From positions 1 to 64,000 of the forward strand of contig NZ_JBITDV010000001.1 in NCBI RefSeq assembly GCF_044454545.1: a DNA stretch of 64,000 bases, given 5' to 3'. The notes under the pieces were generated by a model, which did not search any database, was not told the origin of the DNA, and saw nothing but the letters and a program-made list of their open reading frames with translations. The DNA comes from Cryptosporangium sp044454545 (GTDB lineage Bacteria > Actinomycetota > Actinomycetes > Mycobacteriales > Cryptosporangiaceae). Below are positions 49,457 to 58,220 of the stretch, piece after piece (positions within the stretch are counted from its first letter, which is position 1; every line of letters begins with the position of its first letter). The position numbers were made by a program, and so were the translations under genes.

Positions 49457-50403
49457 GCGCGCTGGCGTTGGGCGCGGCCGCGCTCGGGGGCGAGTACGGG
49501 CCGATCGCGCCGGAAACCGCCCGGGCGACCGTCCGGACCGCGCTCGACGCCGGGATCACGCTGATCGACGTCTCGCCGTACTACGGCCGTACGGCCGCCG
49601 AGACCGTGCTCGGTGACGCGCTGCGCGGGGTACCCCGCGGTTCGTACCGGCTCGCGTCCAAGGTCGGGCGGTACGACGTCGACGTGTTCGACTTCTCGGC
49701 CGACCGGGTGGTCCGCAGCGTCGAAGAGAGCCTGCGGCGCCTGCGCACCGACCACCTCGACCTGATCCAGTGCCACGACATCGAGTTCGGCTCGCTGGAC
49801 CAGATCGTCGAGGAGACGCTTCCCGCGTTGCGCGGGCTGCAGGAGAAGGGACTGGTCGGGGCCGTCGGCATCACCGGCTTCCCGCTGCCCGCGCTGGTTT
49901 CGGTCGCGCGGCGCGCACCGGTCGACACCGTCCTCTCCTACTGCCACTACACGCTGCAGAACCGGACGCTCGGCGAGCGCATGCCGTTCATCGGTGAGCG
50001 GGGCATCGAGGTGCTGAACGCATCGCCGCTGGGGATGGGGCTGCTCACCGACTCCGGTCCGCCGGGCTGGCACCCGGCCCCGGCCGCGCTGCGGGAGGCG
50101 TGCGGCCGCGCGGCCGAGTTCTGTCGTCAGCAGGGCACGTCGATCGTCCGCCTGGCCCTGCAGTTCGCGGTCACGCTGCCCGGCGTGGCCGCCACGATCG
50201 TGGGCGCGGCCGACCCGGAGTCGGTGCGCCGCAACGCGGAGTGGGCGGCCGAGCCGCTCGACACCGGTCTGCTCGCGGCGGTCGACGAGATCCTCGCCGA
50301 CGTCCGCGACGAGGAGTGGCCGGTGGGCCGGCCGGAGAACCGCGTCGAGGCCGGTCCCGGCACCGGTCCGGAATCCTGGACGGGAAAACAGAACGCGTTC
50401 TAA
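49453..50403 (+). CDS. Aldo/keto reductase, L-galactose/L-fucose dehydrogenase-like
   Basis: The 316-residue enzyme has LGAAALGGEYG, catalytic Asp/Tyr in IDVSPYYGRTAAE, Lys in LASKVGRYD and His in IQCHDIEFG, the pattern of L-galactose 1-dehydrogenase-type reductases. It would oxidise the aldose to a lactone ahead of the dehydratase encoded at 44417. The GTG overlaps the permease stop (GTGA). No lactonase is encoded in this operon; one is present at 12997. Confidence 0.87.
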   Translation: MSALALGAAALGGEYGPIAPETARATVRTALDAGITLIDVSPYYGRTAAETVLGDALRGVPRGSYRLASKVGRYDVDVFDFSADRVVRSVEESLRRLRTDHLDLIQCHDIEFGSLDQIVEETLPALRGLQEKGLVGAVGITGFPLPALVSVARRAPVDTVLSYCHYTLQNRTLGERMPFIGERGIEVLNASPLGMGLLTDSGPPGWHPAPAALREACGRAAEFCRQQGTSIVRLALQFAVTLPGVAATIVGAADPESVRRNAEWAAEPLDTGLLAAVDEILADVRDEEWPVGRPENRVEAGPGTGPESWTGKQNAF

Positions 50404-50406
50404 TGT
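50390..50406 (+). promoter_or_regulatory. Palindrome AGAACGCGTTCT overlapping a leaderless -10 (TAATGT)
   Basis: AGAACGCGTTCT (50390-50401) is a perfect 12-base palindrome of the AGAACNNGTTCT type used by TetR repressors of lipid and steroid genes in actinobacteria. Its last base overlaps TAATGT (50401-50406), which lies 7 bases before the ATG at 50414. It also overlaps the last codons of the preceding gene. Confidence 0.55.
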
Positions 50407-50413
50407 GCGTGGC

Positions 50414-52600
50414 ATGCCTCTCGCGTTGACCGAAGACCACCGGCAACTGGCCGACGTCGTTCGCTCGTTCGGGGAGGCGCAGGGATTGCGCCGCGCGACC
50501 CGGGAGGCGCTGACCGCGACGGCGGCGCCGAACACCGCGTGGAAGCAGATGGCCGATCTGGGGTGGATCGGCCTGCACCTGCCGGACGCCTACGGCGGGT
50601 CGGACGCCGGGTTGCCCGAGCTGGCGGTGGTCGCCGAGCAGCTCGGGGCGGTGCCGGCGCCGGGGCCGTTCCTGGCCGCGGTGGCGGCGGGCGCGGTGCT
50701 CGACGCGGTGGGCCCGGACCCGGTCCGGGCGCAGGTGCTGCCGTCGCTGGCCGACGGGTCGCGGGTGATCGTGCTCGGCCTGGCCGGTGCGCTGTCGTCC
50801 GACCGCGGGACGCTCTCCGGCTCGGTGGGTCCGGTGCCGGGCGCGCGCTGGGCCGACGCGCTGCTGGTGCGGGCCGGTGCCGACGACCTCGTGCTGGTGC
50901 CGGTCGCCGACGCGACGCTCGAACCCACCCCGGGCCTCGACCCGGCGCTCGGCGCCGCCCGCCTCCACGTCGCCGGCCTCACCGCGTCCCCGGCCGCCGG
51001 GGAAGCGCCGGCCGGGGCTTCGCCGGGCGTGCTCCTGTTCCCGGGGGCGGCGCGGATCGCGGTGCGGGTGGGGCGCGCGCTCGCGGCGGCCGAGGCCGCC
51101 GGGGGAGCGCACGCCACCCTCGCGATGGCGCTCGAGTACGCCAAGGTCCGCGAGCAGTTCGGCCGGATCATCGGCAGCTTCCAGGCGGTCAAGCACCACC
51201 TCGCGAACATGCTGGTCGACGCCGAGACCGCCACCGCCACGGCCTGGGACGCCGCTCGGGCCGCCACCGGAGACCCCGCGCAAGCCGACCAGGCCGCCGC
51301 CGTGGCCGCCGCCACCGCTCTGCGCGCCTACCAGTCGAACGCCCAGAAAGCGATCCAGATCCTCGGCGGCATCGGCTTCACCTACGAGCACGACGCCCAC
51401 CTCTTCCTGCGCCGGGCGATCACGCTCGCCGCGCTCTGGGGCCCGGTGGCCGGGGCCGAGGACGATGTCGCTGCCGCCGCCCGCGACGGCGTGCGCCGCG
51501 TCCACGCTGTGGACCTGCCGCCCGAGGCCGAGGCGTTCCGCGCCGAAGCCCGGACGTTCCTCGAGACGTTCCACGCCGCACCGGCCGACGGCAGGCGCCG
51601 GCTGCTCGTCGACTCCGGGTACCTCGTCCCGCACTGGCCGAAGCCCTGGGGGCGGGCCGCCCGCGCGGTCGAGCAGCTGGTCATCGAGCAGGAGTTCGCC
51701 GACGTCGACGTCCCGCAACTGGGCATCGGCGGCTGGGTCACGCTGACGATCAGCCAGCACGCCGACCCCGAGCAGGTCGAGCGCTGGATCCCGGCGAGCC
51801 TGTCCGGCGAACTGATCTGGTGCCAGCTGTTCAGCGAGCCCGGCGCCGGCTCCGACGCCGCCGCCGTGCAGACGCGTGGCCGCAAGGTCGAGGGCGGCTG
51901 GCGCGTCACCGGCCAGAAGGTCTGGACCAGCGGCGCCCAGTACTGCAACCGGGGCCTCGCGACCGTCCGCACGGATCCGGAGGCGCCGAAACACCAGGGC
52001 ATCACCGCGATGGTCGTCGACCTCAAGGGCCCGGGCGTCGAGGTACGCCCGCTGCGCGAGATCACCGGCGCGGCGATGTTCAACGAGGTCTTCTTCGACG
52101 ACGTGTTCGTGCCCGACGAGGACGTCGTCGGCGAGGTGAACGCGGGCTGGACGGTGGCCCGCGCCACCCTCGGCAACGAGCGGGTGTCGATCGGCAGCGA
52201 GCGCAGCATCAGTGCGGGCGCGGCGTCGCTGGTCCGGGTGATCGAGAAGTACGGGGTCACCGACGTCGCGGCGGTGCGCGAGCTGGGGCGGCTGGTCGCG
52301 GTCGAGCAGGCCGCGCGGCTGCTCAACCTCCGGATGGTCGTGCGCGCGGTGTCCGGGAGCAACGAGCCGAACATCGAAGGCGCGCTCACCAAACTCATCG
52401 CGGCCGAACTGGCCCAGTCGATCGGTGAGCTCGGCCTCCGCCTGGCCGGCCCGGCCGGCGTCGACGGTTCGAACGCGGCCGTCTCGACCGGCTACCTCTA
52501 CTCCCGCGCGATGACGATCGCCGGCGGCACGTCCGAGATCAGCCGCAACGTCATCAGCGAACGTCTCCTCGGCCTCCCGCGGGATCCGCTCAACCGCTGA
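50414..52600 (+). CDS. Fused double acyl-CoA dehydrogenase (FadE-like)
   Basis: The 728-residue protein contains two acyl-CoA dehydrogenase units. The first (about 1-345) has GLHLPDAYGGSD, EYAKVREQFGRIIGSFQAVKH and ILGGIGFTYEHD. The second (about 370-728) has WCQLFSEPGAGSD, VTGQKVWTSGAQ and TIAGGTSEISRN. This layout and size match mycobacterial two-domain FadE proteins. It would oxidise an acyl-CoA, perhaps in fatty-acid or side-chain breakdown. No ribosome-binding site precedes ATG 50414; a leaderless promoter is likely. Confidence 0.87.
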   Translation: MPLALTEDHRQLADVVRSFGEAQGLRRATREALTATAAPNTAWKQMADLGWIGLHLPDAYGGSDAGLPELAVVAEQLGAVPAPGPFLAAVAAGAVLDAVGPDPVRAQVLPSLADGSRVIVLGLAGALSSDRGTLSGSVGPVPGARWADALLVRAGADDLVLVPVADATLEPTPGLDPALGAARLHVAGLTASPAAGEAPAGASPGVLLFPGAARIAVRVGRALAAAEAAGGAHATLAMALEYAKVREQFGRIIGSFQAVKHHLANMLVDAETATATAWDAARAATGDPAQADQAAAVAAATALRAYQSNAQKAIQILGGIGFTYEHDAHLFLRRAITLAALWGPVAGAEDDVAAAARDGVRRVHAVDLPPEAEAFRAEARTFLETFHAAPADGRRRLLVDSGYLVPHWPKPWGRAARAVEQLVIEQEFADVDVPQLGIGGWVTLTISQHADPEQVERWIPASLSGELIWCQLFSEPGAGSDAAAVQTRGRKVEGGWRVTGQKVWTSGAQYCNRGLATVRTDPEAPKHQGITAMVVDLKGPGVEVRPLREITGAAMFNEVFFDDVFVPDEDVVGEVNAGWTVARATLGNERVSIGSERSISAGAASLVRVIEKYGVTDVAAVRELGRLVAVEQAARLLNLRMVVRAVSGSNEPNIEGALTKLIAAELAQSIGELGLRLAGPAGVDGSNAAVSTGYLYSRAMTIAGGTSEISRNVISERLLGLPRDPLNR

Positions 52601-52640
52601 CTCGGCCGGCCCCCGGTACTCGGGCGGCTAGCTCGCCTTT

Positions 52641-52665
52641 GGTGGCCCGGGCCGTCCCGGTCACC
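52641..52665. terminator. Hairpin between convergent dehydrogenase and kinase genes
   Basis: GGTG-gc-CCGGG, loop CCGT, then CCCGG-t-CACC forms a bulged stem of 9 pairs in the 74-base gap between convergent genes. It could stop transcription in both directions. Confidence 0.45.
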
Positions 52666-52674
52666 CGCCCGCGG

Positions 52675-54423
52675 TCACTGCGCCGCGGCCATTTCCAGCG
52701 GCACCCGCACGCACACCCGCGTCCCGCTGCGCGGGGTGCTGTCAAGCTCCACCAGCCCACCCACCAGCTCGATGCGATCCCGGATCCCCGCCAGCCCACC
52801 GGTGGGCGACCACTGCGCGGTTCCGCTGCCGTCGTCAGAGACGCTGCCGGTCAGCCAGGCCGACTCCGCGCCCACCCGCACCACGATCCTGGACGCCCCG
52901 GCGTGCCGGACCGCGTTGGCCAGCGCCTCGTTGAGCGTGAAGAACAGCGCCTGCTCGACCTGCGGCCGGTAGCGCACGTCGTCGGCCTCGACGTCCACCA
53001 GGCCGGGGAAACGTTCCGCGACGGCCCGCAGGGCACCACCGAGCCCGTCGGACTCGAGGACGGCCGGGTTGATGCCGCGGACGAACATCCGCAGGTCGCC
53101 GAGCACCGTGTCGAGCAGGTCCCGGCAGGTCTGGAGTGCGTCGTCGCCGCTGATCGCCTGCGCGGCGGCCAGTTGCATGGCCAGCGCCGACAGGCCGGTC
53201 TGGACGCCGTCGTGCAGGTCGCGCTCCATCTGCCGCCTGGCCCGGGCCTCGGCGACGAGCGTCGCGGCCTGCGCGACGCGGGTCTGCTCGAGCTGGGCCT
53301 GGACGACGGCCTGCAACTGGGCCGTCTCCAGCGCGGGCGTGCCGGCGATGATTGCGGCCCGGACCAGCGGCTCGTGCAGGCGCTGCGTCGGGTGCGCGTC
53401 GACGACGGCCAGCGGACGCCCGGACGCGGACGTCACCGGGACCAGCCACCGGTCGTCGCCGGACGGTCGCGGGGGAGCGCCGGTCAGCGACGGGACCCGC
53501 ACCCGGCCCTCGGCGTCGACCCAGCGCTGCGGACCGGGGGCCCAGAGCAGCAGGTCGAGCGTCGGGTCCTCGAGCACGGTGCGTAACGCGGCCCGTACCT
53601 GCGCGACCGAGGCGGGCCGGGTCAGCCGGACCAGCCGGTGCGCGACCTGCGCGACCAGCCACTGCCGGTAGACCCCGACGCCGAGGAGCGCGAACGGGAT
53701 GATCAGCGTCGCGGTGCCCTGCAGGATCCCGGCGAGGACCGCGGTCTGCGTGTCGTTGACCGCGGCGTCCAGCTCGACGAGCGCGGCGACGACCCCCATC
53801 GCGGCGACGCCCACCAGCGCCGGGATGATCACGCGCTGCGGGCCGCGGGTGGTGCGCCGGGCGCGCAGGATCAGCACACCCGCGAATCCGGCGGCCAGCA
53901 CGACGTACGCCACCGCGATGACGTTTTTGGCGACGTCGAACGCGGCGCGATCGGCCAGGAATGTAGGCCAGACCACGTCCGGCCGGTAACCGATCCACTC
54001 CGGGCGCGACAGCAGCGTGAAGACCAGCTCACCGCCCCCGAGCACGACCACGGCCGCCGGGACCCAGAGCCGTTCGGCGCGAGTCTGCAGCTGGCCGGTC
54101 GGGTACAGCAGCACCCCGACGCTCAGCAGCAGGAAGAACGAGGCCTGGGCGAAGTCGGCGATCAGCGGGAACCACCCGGCGTCCCATCCGCTCGACCAGT
54201 TCAACGCCCAGGCGAACCCGGCCAGCGTGATCAGATCACCGCTGGAGGCGCTGGCCGACGAGGTGCGCAGGACCATTCCGGCACCCGCGGTCACCGCGCA
54301 TTCGAGCGCGACGAGCACGCCGGAGAACTGGTGGCCGGTCCAGTACGGATGGCCGAACGCGTACGCGAGCAGCCCGGCGAGCAGTCCGGTGAGGACCGCC
54401 TTGAGAGCCGGGTGTCCGCGCAT
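52675..54423 (-). CDS. NarL-type sensor histidine kinase
   Basis: The 582-residue protein has eight or so membrane helices in the first 290 residues and a GAF-like linker region. The HisKA_3 helix carries H404 (RDLHDGVQTGL), and the ATPase domain has NEALANAVRHAG and GGLAGIRDRIELVGG. It has no response-regulator gene beside it; the nearest lie at 56265 and 58221. It is divergent from the FtsX-like permease. CAGAAT lies 7 bases before ATG and no ribosome-binding site is seen. Confidence 0.85.
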   Translation of the reverse strand: MRGHPALKAVLTGLLAGLLAYAFGHPYWTGHQFSGVLVALECAVTAGAGMVLRTSSASASSGDLITLAGFAWALNWSSGWDAGWFPLIADFAQASFFLLLSVGVLLYPTGQLQTRAERLWVPAAVVVLGGGELVFTLLSRPEWIGYRPDVVWPTFLADRAAFDVAKNVIAVAYVVLAAGFAGVLILRARRTTRGPQRVIIPALVGVAAMGVVAALVELDAAVNDTQTAVLAGILQGTATLIIPFALLGVGVYRQWLVAQVAHRLVRLTRPASVAQVRAALRTVLEDPTLDLLLWAPGPQRWVDAEGRVRVPSLTGAPPRPSGDDRWLVPVTSASGRPLAVVDAHPTQRLHEPLVRAAIIAGTPALETAQLQAVVQAQLEQTRVAQAATLVAEARARRQMERDLHDGVQTGLSALAMQLAAAQAISGDDALQTCRDLLDTVLGDLRMFVRGINPAVLESDGLGGALRAVAERFPGLVDVEADDVRYRPQVEQALFFTLNEALANAVRHAGASRIVVRVGAESAWLTGSVSDDGSGTAQWSPTGGLAGIRDRIELVGGLVELDSTPRSGTRVCVRVPLEMAAAQ

Positions 54424-54451
54424 GACTCTGATTCTGTCCCGATCGGGCCGG

Positions 54452-54487
54452 TTGACACCATCAGGGGATAACCGTTATCCATGTGTC
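54452..54487 (+). promoter_or_regulatory. Promoter of the FtsX-like gene with perfect 15-base palindrome
   Basis: TTGACA (54452-54457) is 17-18 bases before TTATCC/TATCCA (54475-54481), and the GTG start at 54488 follows closely. GGATAAC-C-GTTATCC (54466-54480) is a perfect palindrome filling the spacer and -10, a strong candidate operator. It also lies upstream of the divergent kinase gene, so both genes could be controlled together. Confidence 0.6.
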
Positions 54488-56257
54488 GTGATCGGACGCC
54501 TGGTGCTCGTGAGTCGGTTGCTGATGCGCGATTTGCGCCGTCGTCGCACCGAAAGCCTGTTACTGCTGACGGCGATCACGGCCGCGACCGCCACCCTCAC
54601 GCTCGGCATCGCGTCCGACACCGTGATCGACGACGCCTACGCCCAGACCCGGGCCGCGACCGCGGGCCCGGACGTCGTCGCGCGTACGCAGGGTTACGGT
54701 CCCGGCGCGCTGGAAGCACTGGACCAGGTGGCGACCGCTGACGGCGTCACCGGACACAGCGGACCGTTCCCGTCCGTCTTCCTCACGCTCAGCGCCCACG
54801 GCAAGACCGTGAACGTCGTCGTCGAGGGCCGTGATCGCGGCCCGGCGGCGATCGACCGGCCCGCGGTGACCGGGGGAACCTGGATCCGCCCTGGCGGCGC
54901 GGTCGTCGAGCGGGCCTTCGCCGACGCGCTGAATCTGCGGGTCGGCGATCGGGTGGCGATCGGCCACCACGAGCTGCGGGTCGACGGAATCGCGATCACC
55001 GCGGCCCGGCCACCGTTCCCCAACGCCGGGTGGCACCAGCCGGGCACCGTCCAGGGCGAGTCCGGCGGGCTGATCTGGGTCGACCGCGAGGAGATCGGCA
55101 CGCTCGCCGACGGCCAGCCGCCCTCGTACTCGATGAATCTGACCGTCACCGGCCCGTCGGTCCTCGAGACGCTGCCGCGCCCGGACCCGTTCCGGGTCGA
55201 CTACTTCTCCGCCCGGTTCTTCTCCGACCGCATCCAGCGGGTGGCCGAGCCGGTCCGGCAGGCGCTGCTGATCGGCAGCTGGCTGCTCGCCGGGCTCGCG
55301 GTGGCCGGCGTCGCCGGGATCGTCGCCGGCCGGGTGGCCGGCCGGCGCCGCCGGGTGGGCCTGCTCAAGGCCGTCGGCGCGGGGCCGGGCACGGTCGCGG
55401 CGGTGCACCTGGCCGAATACCTGCTGGTCAGCCTCGCGGCCGCCGGCCTCGGACTGCTGATCGGCTGGTTCGCCGCGCCCTCGCTGACCGCCCCCGGCGC
55501 CGGGGTCGTGGGCACGGTCGGCATCCACCCGCCGCCGCTGCGCGCGGCGATCGCCGCGCTGGCGCTGGCCCTGGCGATCACGATCGCCGCGACCCTGGCC
55601 CCGGTGGTGCGGGCCGCGTCCACCAGCACCCTGCACGCGTTGGCGGACGCCCCGGCGCCGCCCCGCCGTCGCCGCTGGCGGGTCCGGCTGTCGCGGCGGT
55701 TGCCGACGCCGGTGCTGCTCGGCGTCCGGATCAACGCGCGCCGCCCGCGCCGGGCCCGCCTGGTCACGATCAACACGTTCCTCACGACGACCGGGCTGGC
55801 GGCGGTCCTCGTCGTCCACGCGCAGAGCCCGGAACTCGACCACCTCGGCGGAACCGTCATGGCGAATCCGGTCGAAGCGCGGATGCACCAGGCGCTGCTC
55901 GTCGTCGCGGTCGTGCTGTGCGGGCTCGCGCTGCTCAACGCCGTCGTCAGTACCTGGAGCGCGGTGCTCGACGCCCGTCAGCCGCTGGCCGTCGCCCGGA
56001 CGCTCGGGGTGACGCCGCAGCAGGCCGGGCTGGGGATGGCGGTGGCCCAGCTGCTGCCCGCGGTTCCCGGGGTGGTGGCCGGGCTGCTGGCCGGGCAGGT
56101 GCTGTACCTGCTGAACACCGAGGGAGCGGTGCGGTATCCCTCGTCGGCGTCGCTGGTCTGCACCGGGCTCGGGGTGCTGCTCGTCCTGGCCGGGCTGACG
56201 GCGGTGCCCGCGGTGGCGGCGGCCCGGCGTCCGGTGGCCGACTCGCTCACCCGTTGA
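54488..56257 (+). CDS. FtsX-like ABC permease
   Basis: The 589-residue protein has an N-terminal helix and a large extracellular domain (about 45-250, with VVARTQGYGPGALEALD). Groups of helices follow, including LLKAVGAGPGTVAAVHLAEYLLVS and VARTLGVTPQQAGLGMAVAQLLPAVPG, the two FtsX cores. It would act with an ATPase of MacB/LolD type in export or signalling, but none is encoded next to it. It is flanked by three histidine kinases and two response regulators. GTG 54488 has no ribosome-binding site. Confidence 0.84.
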   Translation: MIGRLVLVSRLLMRDLRRRRTESLLLLTAITAATATLTLGIASDTVIDDAYAQTRAATAGPDVVARTQGYGPGALEALDQVATADGVTGHSGPFPSVFLTLSAHGKTVNVVVEGRDRGPAAIDRPAVTGGTWIRPGGAVVERAFADALNLRVGDRVAIGHHELRVDGIAITAARPPFPNAGWHQPGTVQGESGGLIWVDREEIGTLADGQPPSYSMNLTVTGPSVLETLPRPDPFRVDYFSARFFSDRIQRVAEPVRQALLIGSWLLAGLAVAGVAGIVAGRVAGRRRRVGLLKAVGAGPGTVAAVHLAEYLLVSLAAAGLGLLIGWFAAPSLTAPGAGVVGTVGIHPPPLRAAIAALALALAITIAATLAPVVRAASTSTLHALADAPAPPRRRRWRVRLSRRLPTPVLLGVRINARRPRRARLVTINTFLTTTGLAAVLVVHAQSPELDHLGGTVMANPVEARMHQALLVVAVVLCGLALLNAVVSTWSAVLDARQPLAVARTLGVTPQQAGLGMAVAQLLPAVPGVVAGLLAGQVLYLLNTEGAVRYPSSASLVCTGLGVLLVLAGLTAVPAVAAARRPVADSLTR

Positions 56258-56277
56258 GGCGCGCTCACCCGTTGAGG
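56244..56277. repeat. 16-base direct repeat at the ends of convergent genes
   Basis: CGCTCACCCGTTGAGG occurs at 56244-56259 and 56262-56277. The first copy encodes the last residues and stop of the FtsX-like protein on the plus strand; the second encodes the last residues and stop of the response regulator on the minus strand. A short tandem duplication is the simplest origin. Confidence 0.8.
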
Positions 56278-56903
56278 TAGGCCAGCACCGCCCGGACGCG
56301 GCGGTGCTGGGCGTCGTCCGGGGGCAGGCCGAGTTTGGCGAAGATGTTGCCGATGTGCTTCTCGACCGCACTGGCGCTGAGCACGAGCCGGTCGGCGATC
56401 GCGGCGTTGGAGTGGCCCTCGGCCATCAGCCCCAGCAGCTCCCGCTCGCGGCCGGTGAGCGCGTCGAGCGGGTTGGTGTGCAGCAGCTGGGCGACGACCT
56501 GCGGATCGAGCACGGTGCCCCCGCCGGCGACCCGGCGCACGGCGTCCAGGAACTCGGCCACCTTCGCGACCCGGTCCTTGAGCAGGTAGCCGACCGCGCC
56601 GGATCCGTCCGCGAGCAGATCCTTCGCGTACGAGGCCTCGACGTACTGGCTCAGCACGAGCACGGGCGAGCCGGGTACCCGGGCCCGGGCGGCCAGGGCG
56701 GCGCGCAGGCCTTCGTCCGTATGGGTCGGAGGCATGCGCACGTCGACCACCGAGACGTCCGGACGATGTTCGACCACGGCCTCGACCAGCGACGGGCCGT
56801 CGCCGACCGCGGCGAGAACCTGGTGCCCGTCCTCCGCCAGCAGGCGGACCAGCCCCTCGCGGAGCAGCACCGCGTCGTCGGCGACCACGATCCGGAGCGT
56901 CAC
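56265..56903 (-). CDS. NarL/FixJ-family response regulator
   Basis: The 212-residue regulator has a receiver with phospho-acceptor D54 (VVDVRMP) and Lys in YLLKDRVAK, and a LuxR helix-turn-helix (LTGRERELLGLMAEGHSNAAIA, then SAVEKHIGNIFAKLGL). The ATG overlaps the stop of the kinase gene upstream (56900), so that kinase is its partner. Possible targets include the convergent FtsX-like gene. Confidence 0.9.
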   Translation of the reverse strand: MTLRIVVADDAVLLREGLVRLLAEDGHQVLAAVGDGPSLVEAVVEHRPDVSVVDVRMPPTHTDEGLRAALAARARVPGSPVLVLSQYVEASYAKDLLADGSGAVGYLLKDRVAKVAEFLDAVRRVAGGGTVLDPQVVAQLLHTNPLDALTGRERELLGLMAEGHSNAAIADRLVLSASAVEKHIGNIFAKLGLPPDDAQHRRVRAVLAYLNG

Positions 56904-58207
56904 GGCAGTTCCGCGGTGATCGTCGTCGGGCCGCCGGCCGGGCTGACGATCAGCAGCCGGCCACCGACCGCCCGGACCCGGTCGTCGAGGCCGCGGAGGC
57001 CGTGGCCCTTGTCCAGAGCCGCACCACCGGCGCCGTCGTCGGTGACCGCGACGTGGGTCCGCCGCAGGGTGATCGTGGCCCGGCGCGCACCGCTGTGCTT
57101 GGCCACGTTCGTCAGCGCCTCCGCGACCACGAAGTACGCGGCGGTCTCGACCGCGGGGTCCAGGCGGTCGGCGCCGGCGTCGATCTCCACCGGGACGGTC
57201 GAGCGTGCGGCCAGCGCGGTCAGGGCTTCCCGTAGCCCGCGGTCGACCAGGATCGGCGGGGCGATGCCCCGGGAGAGCGCACGGAGCTCCTCCAGCGCCT
57301 CCTGCGCCTGCACGGCGGCGTCGGCCAGCGCCTCCCGGACCGTCTCCGGCCGGGTGTCGAGGTGGTGCCGCGCCCGTCCGAGCTCCAACGCCAGGCGGAC
57401 GAGACGCTGCTGCGGCCCGTCGTGAATGTCGCGTTCGAGGCGGCGCAGGGCCGAGGCCTCGGCCGACACCGCGGCGACGGTCTGCGCGCGGGCCGTGTCG
57501 CGCTCCAGTTCGAGGCCGCGGATGCGGCGGTGCAGCGCGGAGGCGTCGGAGAGGAGAGCCTGGCCGAGGCGGGCCTGCGCCGCGACGCAGGCGCGGGTCA
57601 GCAGCGGGAGCGTGCAGAACAGGGCGAGCCCGACGAGGGTTCCGAAGAGCATCCGAGCGGAGGGGGAGGCGAGCCCCAGGCTCAGGTCGATGTGCGACCC
57701 GGCACTACCGGCGGTGAGCGTCATCGGGGGCAGCGGCCCGGCGGCGTAGTCGTTGCGGAGCCGCGCGGTCGTGCCGCCGACCGCGACGAACCACCAGAGC
57801 GCGGTGATCGTCCCGGTGATCAGCGAGACCGGCAGCACGATCGCCGGGTGCGCGGCGTCGAGCCAGGCCCCGGGGTCGGCCGCGCCTGAGCGGTCCGACG
57901 GGCCGGTGCGGTCGGTCGGGGGGCGCTCGGTTGTGGGGCGCTTGGTTGCGGGGCGCACGCGTTCGATCCGCCAGCGTTCCACGTCGGCGGCCCAGTGGGC
58001 CGGTGCCAGGAACCCCGGTCCGACCGGCCTCCCCCCGCGCAGCAGCGACACGACCGTGCCGGCGCACAGACTCACCAGCACGACCAGCGCTCCGGCCGCC
58101 GCGACCGGCGGCCCGGTCACCAGGTACAGCGACTCCACGACCGTGCGCCGCGCGGTCCGGACGACGAAGCCCACCCCCGGCACGGCGAAGAGACTGGTCG
58201 CGGACAC
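56900..58207 (-). CDS. NarL-type sensor histidine kinase
   Basis: The 435-residue protein has a membrane part interrupted by a Thr/Pro/Arg-rich loop (RPATKRPTTERPPTDR) and a second group of helices. HisKA_3 follows with H262 (RDIHDGPQQRL), then the ATPase domain (VAEALTNVAKHSG and GHGLRGLDDRV). GTG 58207 lies 6 bases after TATCGT on the minus strand, and no ribosome-binding site is present, so the mRNA is probably leaderless. Confidence 0.87.
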   Translation of the reverse strand: MSATSLFAVPGVGFVVRTARRTVVESLYLVTGPPVAAAGALVVLVSLCAGTVVSLLRGGRPVGPGFLAPAHWAADVERWRIERVRPATKRPTTERPPTDRTGPSDRSGAADPGAWLDAAHPAIVLPVSLITGTITALWWFVAVGGTTARLRNDYAAGPLPPMTLTAGSAGSHIDLSLGLASPSARMLFGTLVGLALFCTLPLLTRACVAAQARLGQALLSDASALHRRIRGLELERDTARAQTVAAVSAEASALRRLERDIHDGPQQRLVRLALELGRARHHLDTRPETVREALADAAVQAQEALEELRALSRGIAPPILVDRGLREALTALAARSTVPVEIDAGADRLDPAVETAAYFVVAEALTNVAKHSGARRATITLRRTHVAVTDDGAGGAALDKGHGLRGLDDRVRAVGGRLLIVSPAGGPTTITAELP

Positions 58208-58220
58208 GGATCGACGATAG

